Assembly: GCA_020698575.1 (NCBI GenBank)
Contig: CM036243.1
Coordinates: forward strand, 35,986,141 to 36,050,140
Reading direction: 5' to 3'
From: Bostrychus sinensis
Taxonomy: Eukaryota; Chordata; Actinopteri; Gobiiformes; Eleotridae
Length of the DNA: 64,000 bases
In this document: piece by piece, positions 57,225 through 64,000 of the stretch
How positions within the stretch are numbered: the first letter of the stretch is position 1
How the letters are laid out: the number at the start of each line of letters is the position of its first letter
Position numbers and translations under genes: made by a program
Notes under the pieces: model-generated
What the model was told of the DNA's origin: nothing
Seen by the model: only the letters and a program-made list of their open reading frames with translations
The model's database searches: none

Positions 57225-57405
57225 GGAACAAAAACACTGAACACTGATAAATTGGTCTTGGTGTGTTAGGATCGATGCAACAGAGTGGTGGGAGTGTGGC
57301 TGAAAATATATTTTGTTCATGAGGTCATGAGGGAGTCTGTGAAACTCAAGTATCCAAATGGACTCTGTTTATAAACAAGTGGAGTGAATGTGGTTGAAAA
57401 TACTC
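57225..57405. other. Intron
   Basis: Short unassigned stretch before the (TG)n tract. Confidence 0.5.

Positions 57406-57408
<3 letters not shown>

Positions 57409-57478
<70 letters not shown>
57409..57478 (+). repeat. (TG)35 microsatellite
   Basis: An uninterrupted dinucleotide run of 70 bp, with potential for Z-DNA. On the gene-sense strand it is (CA)n. Confidence 0.95.
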
Positions 57479-57479
<1 letters not shown>

Positions 57480-57482
<3 letters not shown>

Positions 57483-59135
57483 TCAAGTGATCAGAGTCAA
57501 ACAGGCTGTTGACATTTTTGTTCTTGACCCAGAGAGAGCCTCCTCTCTCCCATTGGACCTTGGTACAGCAGTTTCTGCTGAAGTCTGTCAGTCAGAATCA
57601 TTTCTTTTAGTTGCACAACAGAAGCAGGAGTGATGTTTCCTTTACCTTGTCATGTTTTGACTGACACCAGCAGTCTTCTTCAGAAGTGTCACCTGACTGC
57701 TGTGACCCTAATCCTAACCCAATTTTCTCTAAACCAGTGGCTGTATGTGAAAATCTCAGTAGTTGACCTTCAATGTCTGCATGCCTGAATCCATACAATT
57801 ACCATAAGGAGGTTAGTAGTTGAACAGGAGCGACAAATAAAGTGGTTACTTAGTTAGATGCCACACCTCAAACTCTTTTAAGAACATCTTAATTGTTTCT
57901 TAATGCAAACTTTTGAACATTGTACTAAAACTTTGAATAAAATCCAACCTACAAAGACCCCTAATTAATTTCAGACAAGTGTCCAAAGCTGTATAAGTGG
58001 CCACTGTGGTTTCAAAAGCCAACATTTTGCACCCCTAATTATTTAGAAAGTACAAAAAGGACATCCACAAAGAGAAAGTGGAGATATCCCACAAAGATCC
58101 TTTTATGGAAGTTGGAGATGTGATTAAGAGATGAAAAGGCTCCTGGAAACCAAGTAGTTCGTAATAAAATCGAGGAATAACATTAGGCTGGAGTCTGATC
58201 AGGAGAAATCACTAAGGCACAGAGAAAAACACAGTGTTTACGTCTGCAAAAGGCAGAAGTAATGAGCTGTATCTGTGAAGCTATTTGTGGAGAGAGAATG
58301 TAAAGAGAATGAAGCTGGAAGTGGAAGAAAAACTTGGAGAATAAATACAAAAGCTGCACATTGGAAGATAAAGGCTGGAGTGATATTATTTGATATTATA
58401 GGTGAGGTTAGGTTGTAAAAAGGAACAGATGCTCTAAAAGTGGAAATTATCTGCTCCTTTTAATGCTTTGTTTACTGCATCGTTATTTTCTTGCATATTA
58501 ACATTTTTAAGTGGAATAGAAAGAACAGAAGTCAGAGATGTGTTTATGTCTCTGTGAAGAACTTTCAGTGCCTCAGTTGTGCAATAGAAATAACACTGAG
58601 CTAACTTGAACATAATGCTCTCATTTTCTAGACAAATTATAGGCTACACTTAATAATAATATCTTTTGTGTAATTCCTCCGGACAGTGAAAGCACAAAGG
58701 TTGTTTTATTTTACCTTTTACTGTTTTTTTTATATTATTATTTATTTTGAACATACATATTTGAAATATACAGTAAATGAAATAGGAATTTATACTTTTA
58801 CATTCTGATTTTGATTTTTTTTTATTCTGAATTTGCATTTAAAAGAAAATTGCATTTGTGTTTGGGGGTAATGGTTTTAAATCTCATTAAATTAAATCTC
58901 CCAAAGAACAGAATCAGTATATCAGGAGCTGAAACTTAGATATATTGCCATTTCATGAAAAGCCACTTCCACTTTAATCCACTTTATTTGTAGCACATTT
59001 TATAAACAGAGACAGTTTCCAAAGTGCTGCACATGAAAAACATTATTGAAAAAAAGAAACAAAAAAACAAACAAACAAAAAAAAATAGACATAACCATTA
59101 CTCTATTTAACTTCACTAGTCCCCATTAAAATAAG
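57480..59135. other. Intron without recognised features
   Basis: This is unassigned intronic sequence. A-rich stretches occur near 59048-59090 just before the SINE. No coding or transposon signature was recognised. Confidence 0.5.
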
Positions 59136-59139
59136 CCAA

Positions 59140-59395
59140 AGGTCTGCGGTTCAAGCCCCGCAATAGGCAAGGCAAACTGTCGTGTCCTTGGGCAAAACAC
59201 CTCACCCACCCTGCCTGTGTGAATGTGTCAGTGACTGACAGCCACACTTCCATCAGTCTGTCCCAGGGCAGCTGTGGCTACAGAAGTATCTCACTACCAC
59301 AAGCCACAAGGAAGAATGCAGTGTAAAGCGCTTTTGGGTGTCTAGAAAGGCACTATATACATCCAGTGCATTATTATTATTAAGCAGGCGAGTCT
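59140..59395 (+). mobile_element. SINE, tRNA-derived, ending (TTA)n
   Basis: It contains a pol III B-box-like ggttcaagcccc at about 59151, then tgtcgtgtccttgggcaaaacac, cacctcacccaccctgcctgt, gtaaagcgcttttgggtgtct and agaaaggcactatatacatc, ending cattattattatta. This is a well-known teleost SINE pattern. The 5' A-box part is degraded. No target duplication was read. Confidence 0.75.
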
Positions 59396-60680
59396 GGTTC
59401 CTCAGGGACAAGGAGTCAATTCAAATCACGTGAGTTGACCGAACTATCAACCGTTTATCTGCAGCGCGTCTAACAAAAGCAGAAGATAATCTTCTATCAG
59501 AAATAATTAAGATGGCACCCGCTTATACAGAGTGAATTTAATAACTTCTCTGAGCTGATTAACAGTGTTTAGTGCTTTCTTTCATCACCTGTTGGTTCTG
59601 CTGAAGTCCGCGTTGTTCTTCAGTCCTCTCTGGGATTTTTGTCTTTGTCCTGTTTCCATTTTAACAACAGTAAAGTCCCTCTGACGTCTGACTAACAACC
59701 ACATTCAAACAAAACCACTTTTATCTTAAGTCTTTCAACATTTTGCAGCTGTTATTTTTTAATCTATTAGTACAATTTGTCCTGCTTTTTGTTGCAATGT
59801 TCAAACCTTTTGAAGATGTGTTATGTGTAAATGTGCCATTATCAACACCTGATGCGTTGTATGTGTTTTATTGTGACTAAAACAATGGATATTTGAGATT
59901 TAACTCATTACATTTTACACCCATCCTTTTTTTGTATTGGCTTGTACTTTCCACCACTCGTAGCATTTGAAGACTGAAATCTTTATGCAATAATTATGAA
60001 GTGAGACCTCCTTGGCAGAACACGGAGTAAAAATAAGCTTGAGGCACGAGAGAGTGTCTCTAACGTTGTTCTGACTTCTCCAGTCTTTGTAAACACAGCC
60101 TGTTGTTCTGCTGCAGCCAGTTCTTGTTTGGTTTTCACACTTTCTGCTCGTGATAGCGTCTTCATATGCTCCGCTCTCACACCAGACCATCGCCGTCTGT
60201 GAGTGTGGCTCTCTCTGCGGCACAGACCGGCCAGCCCCTGAGCCCAGTGCTCGGATAAATTGTCTTTAATAAACGATTCAGACAAACAAATAAAGTGGAG
60301 TAAGTGGTCTGTGGTGGATCTGAGCTGACCTTTGTAAGCAGAGGGAGGATTTTTATTACAATAATTCCCTTATCAATACCTCAGAATCAATATTTACATT
60401 TACTGGTCTGCAGGAGGCTGGTTTGAATTCACACTGAGCGCTGTCAAACGAACTGAACTGACTGAGGGAACAGTACCACCCCTGGCCTTAAGGGGGCAGT
60501 GCATCAATGTTTACACAGATAAACTTGAGGAAAAGAAATCTTGCACATGTATTGGACAAAAGTCTGCCTCTTCAGCTCCATATATCTCTACATTAATGTC
60601 ATATGATGCATTTTCATTTAATTATTTAGCTTAGAGCAGTGATATCGGCTGAAAACAAATATTTGCTCTGGCAATGTTTT
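59396..60680. other. Intron without recognised features
   Basis: Short ORFs on both strands lack family signatures. I see nothing else. Confidence 0.5.
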
Positions 60681-60860
60681 CACAGAGGAGAGTGGTTAGT
60701 GCTCTCGTCTCCCAGCAAGGAGATCATGGGTTCGATCCTCGCGCCGGCTGTAACACAATCTCTGGGTGTAGTCTGCACGAATCCACCTTTCTGGTGACTC
60801 TAAATCACCTCAAGTGAACAAAAATGAGAGTGAATGGTTGTCTGTCAGCCCTGAGACTAA

Positions 60861-61592
60861 AGCTGGAGACACACTACACAATTTTCTGCTGAATTTTACA
60901 ATGATTCACAGTTGCGCCGAGTCTTTACCAGTCAGCACTAGTTAGGGAATCGTAATCACCAGTCGGCCCTGAAATCCGTTAGTGTGTGATGTTCAAAGAC
61001 TTGAATCGGCGCAAAAACCTGGCCTGACATCAGTCGTAAACAATCAAACACCGACTCTGGATGCACTCCTGTAGTGGGCCGTTTACAGATCCAACTGGGA
61101 ATTCATGGTGTACAGCGGCCGATGAAAAACAGTTGATGGGACACAGGAAATAGCATCGGAGAACGAAGACGACGCAACAGGAAGCAGCGGGAAAATATAA
61201 GTGGAAATTTGAAAAAGAAGAAGAAGAAGAAGAAGAAGAAGAAGAAAACATAAATAACCATGGCAAACACCGAATAAAGTTGAGTGCTACCCAAGCGAAA
61301 CTGGATACATAGCCATTTTTTCTTTTTCCTTTTTTCCAGATAGCTGTGCACACAACGGCAACAGCGACCCAGGTAGCGTCCATGTTTGTTTACCATTTAG
61401 TTCTCACGAGTTCCCCGCGAGAGTTTGCTGCGTTTGGTTGGCGTCAGTTGCGGCCTCAGCAGATCTTGTAGTGTGTGAGGCGCAGTCTTTCAGTCGTCAG
61501 AACTAAATCTGCTGAAACCAGTCGTTAGTGTGTGGTCCTAGTCTTTTCAGAATCTGTAAAAACTGAGAAAATCGTGTGGTGTGTCCCCAGCT
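60861..61592. mobile_element. Harbinger-type MITE with TAA target duplication
   Basis: This 732-bp element begins agctggagacacactacaca and ends gtgtggtgtgtccccagct. TAA occurs directly on both sides (60858-60860 and 61593-61595), matching the 3-bp TWA duplication of PIF/Harbinger elements. The interior includes a second inverted pair near the ends (cagtcgttagtgtgtgg at 61516 region, ccgttagtgtgtgatg at 60977). It contains a (GAA)n tract at about 61215-61246. No transposase. Confidence 0.85.
61215..61246 (+). repeat. (AAG)n microsatellite
   Basis: About 10-11 units inside the Harbinger-type MITE. It produces a spurious poly-Ser / poly-Phe ORF on the minus strand. Confidence 0.9.
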
Positions 61593-61699
61593 TAACTGGC
61601 TCCTGTCCAGGGTGCACCCCGGCTCAGGCCCAAAGTTAGGCTCCAGTTCCCGTGACCCTTAATGGGAATAAGCACCAGAATTTAGGGGAGTATGCTCTG

Positions 61700-63125
61700 A
61701 GGACACAAGGAGAGAGGAGAACTGTTGACTTCCAGTCACTCAGTTCATTTGTTCTGTGTTTGTATTGACTACTGATATTGGATTACAGACCCTGAGGTGA
61801 ATGCTGCTTCGGGAAGACCCTTGGGTGTCGGCGAAATTACTGTGCCTCCAGAACGCGGAAAAGGACCGCATCGCAGATCTAGAGTGGCGAGTGGACATTT
61901 GGAACAGTTCTCCAACATGAACGACGTGGCTTGATTTGCAGCCCGGGGATGGCCACGTCGTTCATGTGGGAGGACGGCGGGGAGCCCAGTGAGCAGGAAG
62001 CACCCTCAGCGGGGCAACAGGCGACATCCCATCTCAAAAGCAAGAGGATAGAACTGAGGGACATCGAGGCTTTGTCACCCACTGCCCAGGAGTGTATCAG
62101 TATATCATTTCCCCCTCATATTCAGGTTAGATGTGCATATTCATTATACCGTGCTCCAGGAGCGCTCCAGTGCTCCAAAAGCACCGCACCAAGACCACTG
62201 AGTTCAGGTGGGACAGAGTTCACAGGTTTGGTCCACACCTGAGTCTGGTTATAGCACATTTACACCTCCTCAGATGAAGCAGACTGTCCCAGGAATCGCA
62301 TCAGAGTTTGACTGAAGCGAACCAAACACTAAAGACCCACTACCCCAGTTTCTGAGAATGTGAAAAAATGTTTTAGTTTTAAGAAAATCTCCTCCCCATT
62401 TATATACATCTTTGTGTTTTATGTTTAATGTCTCTTTTTTCTGCCTCTGTTTTTCTTTTTTCTGCTGTTTGTGTGGTGACTCCTGAGTATTTACGATAGC
62501 AAAGAACAGCAAAGGAATGAGCAAAGTTAAAAGTATAAACTCATTAAAACAGTAATTAAAAGAGATATAAAGTGCTTCAAGTAAAAAGAATGAAAGTGTT
62601 CTAAATAAACTCAGCTCTAGGTCCTCTGTCCCTCTGATGCTCCGCAGACTCTTCTCTCATCTCTGGCTCCATCCATCACTGTAATGGCCTCTTCATCTGG
62701 GACCCACAGCTCCCTCCTCTTCCTCACCTCTTCACACAGAGGCCCACTCACATTTATCTCCTCCTCCTCTTCTTCTTCTACTGCTTCTCTCTGCCTCATC
62801 CGTCCTTATTTCCTGTCTGAACTCTGTTGTTGATATCGTCTGTACTTCATTTGATTTCATTATAATTGCGTCGGCTGAGCAGGTCGGCTGCTGTTACTTC
62901 ATCTGTCCGTCTCTCATTTCACCGAAACTACTCCTGGATGACTCTATAACCATTCTGTGATTTATTATGAAACATGTGGACGGCCCGGAGAAGTGGATGG
63001 AGAAATTACCTTTCTGAGCAGAGCAGAAGAAGATATCTGGACTCATTCATTGTGAGAACACGATGAGATAGCGTTGAATCTATTTTAGAAACTCCACCCA
63101 AAAATAACTGTGATGTGGGAAATAA
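61700..63125. other. Intron with a strong hairpin
   Basis: A perfect 16-bp inverted repeat lies at 61915-61930 (acatgaacgacgtggc) and 61952-61967, with a 21-bp spacer. The surrounding sequence (61800-62250) is GC-richer than its neighbours but shows no recognisable protein. About 62745-62790 is a ctcctcctcttcttcttc-type pyrimidine tract. Confidence 0.6.
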
Positions 63126-63129
63126 TGGA

Positions 63130-63740
63130 TCGTCAGCAAAGAGGTTGAGTTTGATCCTCAGGCCGGACAGCTATGACCTCTCTGAGTGCAGAGAGTTGGT
63201 GACTTTAAAGGGGAACAATCTAACTTTGCGCATTTCTTTGCTGCTTTGGTCGCATTTTTCTCTACAGAGCTCCGCCTACATTTCAGAGTAAGGCACTCTC
63301 TCGAGTCTGGTTGACCCCTGTGTGACCTCTCACTCCTTGTATCCATACACTGTACCTCTGGCTTTTGGTTGCTCTGCCATGACCATCATCAAAAAAAAGA
63401 AAAAAAAAAAGAAAAGGTTGTAGTTATGAATAACAAGGACGAGACCTGAGACTTTAGGGACATTGGGTCAGTGGTCCCATTCTTGCAAGGCTGTTTTTTT
63501 CGCCAAGATACACCAGGGGGAGGGGCCTTCAACAACTTATTTCATCATCACACTCTTTAATTAAGGTAAAAATGTTACACCGTTCCCCTTTAAATCGACC
63601 TCAATGAATGAATGTGAGAATAAATGGTTGCCTGTCAGACCTTCGACTAACCATCCATTGTCCAGAGCATAACCCGCTTAAAGCCCATAGTTGCTGGGTT
63701 AGGCTCAAATCCTCTGATGGGAACAAGTGAAACTCAATTC
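63130..63740 (+). mobile_element. tRNA-derived SINE split by a TTAA-target MITE
   Basis: The 5' part has aaagaggttgagtttgatcctcaggccgg (decayed B-box region) up to gttggtgact. The 3' part resumes aaatcgacctcaatgaatga-atgtgag and continues gaataaatggttgcctgtcag ... gttgctgggttaggctcaaat. It is the same family as 60685-61690. Confidence 0.65.
63209..63589. mobile_element. MITE with TTAA target duplication
   Basis: This 381-bp element begins AGGGGAACAATCTAAC and ends TTACACCGTTCCCCT. TTAA is present on both sides (63205-63208 and 63590-63593). Taking it out restores gtgacTTTAAatcgacc of the SINE. A TTAA duplication fits piggyBac-type or Kolobok-type elements. It contains A-rich sequence at about 63388-63413. 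Confidence 0.85.
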
Positions 63741-64000
63741 AATTTTATTTCTATAGCCCAATATTACAACAGCAGCCACCTCATCGGGCTTTACAAACAG
63801 TTAAAGTTACACTGTGTAAGATTCCCGGTCTTGCGCCTCTAGAGGCCACAGGTGCCACTGCACCGTCGCAAAACGTAAACACTAGGGCCCCTCCTCCTTC
63901 TGAAACTGTGCGAGTGTGCGTCTATTTCCATCATTGTTTCAACTTTAGTTGACCTGCTGCTACCTTTGGAAGTTTGGACTGGATCTTCTATAGAGTTAGC
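63732..64000. repeat. Antisense repeat tail and window-edge sequence
   Basis: 63732-63805 (caattcaattttatttctatagcccaatattac ... cgggctttacaaacagtt) is the complement of the repeat end at 4890-4970. From about 63807 (acactgtgtaagattccc) another element may begin and run off the window. The cacna1i IS4 exon is not found before the end. Confidence 0.6.

Larger units (their letters stand above)
60685..61690 (+). mobile_element. tRNA-derived SINE split by a Harbinger-type MITE
   Basis: The 5' part (60685-60860) has an A-box-like agtggttagtgctc and a B-box ggttcgatcc (60729-60738), then gactctaaatcacctcaagt and gaatggttgtctgtcagccc. The 3' part resumes at 61593: ctggctcctgtccagggtgca ... ggctccagttcccgtgaccc. 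Joined across the insertion it reads gagac-taa-ctggctcctgtcc, as in related copies. A related SINE is at 63130-63740. Confidence 0.8.

Noticed and set aside
60690..60760. Possible tRNA gene (ggttcgatcc B-box)
   Set aside because: No acceptor stem or full cloverleaf. It is continuous with a SINE body, so it is called SINE.
61030..61383. 117-codon ORF with poly-Ser
   Set aside because: The (AAG)n tract inside a Harbinger-type MITE explains it.
53400..64000. Search for the missing IS1-IS4 exons of cacna1i
   Set aside because: No minus-strand frame resembling the S4 sensor (RTVRVLRPL type) or the N-terminus was found. They are taken to lie outside the window.

Overview
The window is vertebrate nuclear DNA, most likely from a ray-finned (teleost) fish. 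It holds one recognisable protein-coding gene, on the minus strand, cut into small exons with GT-AG introns. It is full of teleost-type interspersed repeats: hAT, Tc1/mariner, Harbinger-like and TTAA-target MITEs, a Penelope-like element, several LINE families, tRNA-derived SINEs and long simple-sequence tracts. There are no operons, bacterial-type genes, CRISPR arrays or convincing RNA genes.

The gene is a low-voltage-activated (T-type) calcium channel alpha-1 subunit. It best matches CACNA1I (Cav3.3), judged from remembered family sequence. Six consecutive internal exons are visible. In transcription order, from high to low coordinates, they are: 53237-53396 (domain I S5), 27794-28136 (domain I extracellular turret and start of the pore loop), 24607-24699 (pore helix and selectivity Glu, start of S6), 7777-8116 (end of IS6 and first half of the I-II linker), 5664-5971 (rest of the linker and IIS1) and 131-282 (IIS2 to the start of IIS3). 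All five internal junctions agree in splice phase and join into one open frame. The gene runs off both ends: the N-terminus and IS1-IS4 lie beyond position 64000, and IIS3 onward lies before position 1. The introns are about 25.1, 3.1, 16.5, 1.8 and 5.4 kb.

All other structure is intronic. The 8.1-24.6 kb intron carries five arrays of a 12-bp unit (CCAGGACTAAAC and its complement) in alternating orientation. Two array pairs face each other around copies of the same dispersed repeat. The same intron has an A-rich 140-bp higher-order array and a 5'-truncated Penelope-like element inserted, with a 14-bp target duplication, into a Tc1-type MITE. The 28-53 kb intron holds LINE remnants, several MITEs (one hAT with a perfect 8-bp duplication), a solo LTR nested in another element, and a 3.4-kb minisatellite of a 16-bp unit that itself contains a duplicated block. 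The 53.4-64 kb segment has a C/A-rich minisatellite, a LINE tail, a (TG)n tract, and SINEs broken by two MITEs whose target duplications (TAA and TTAA) can be read directly.

The most unusual architecture is the set of oppositely oriented 12-bp arrays. It could be the long, repeat-built termini of a foldback-type element or a source of intronic double-stranded RNA. Both are inferences. The nested insertions are well supported because the target sequence can be reassembled across each one.
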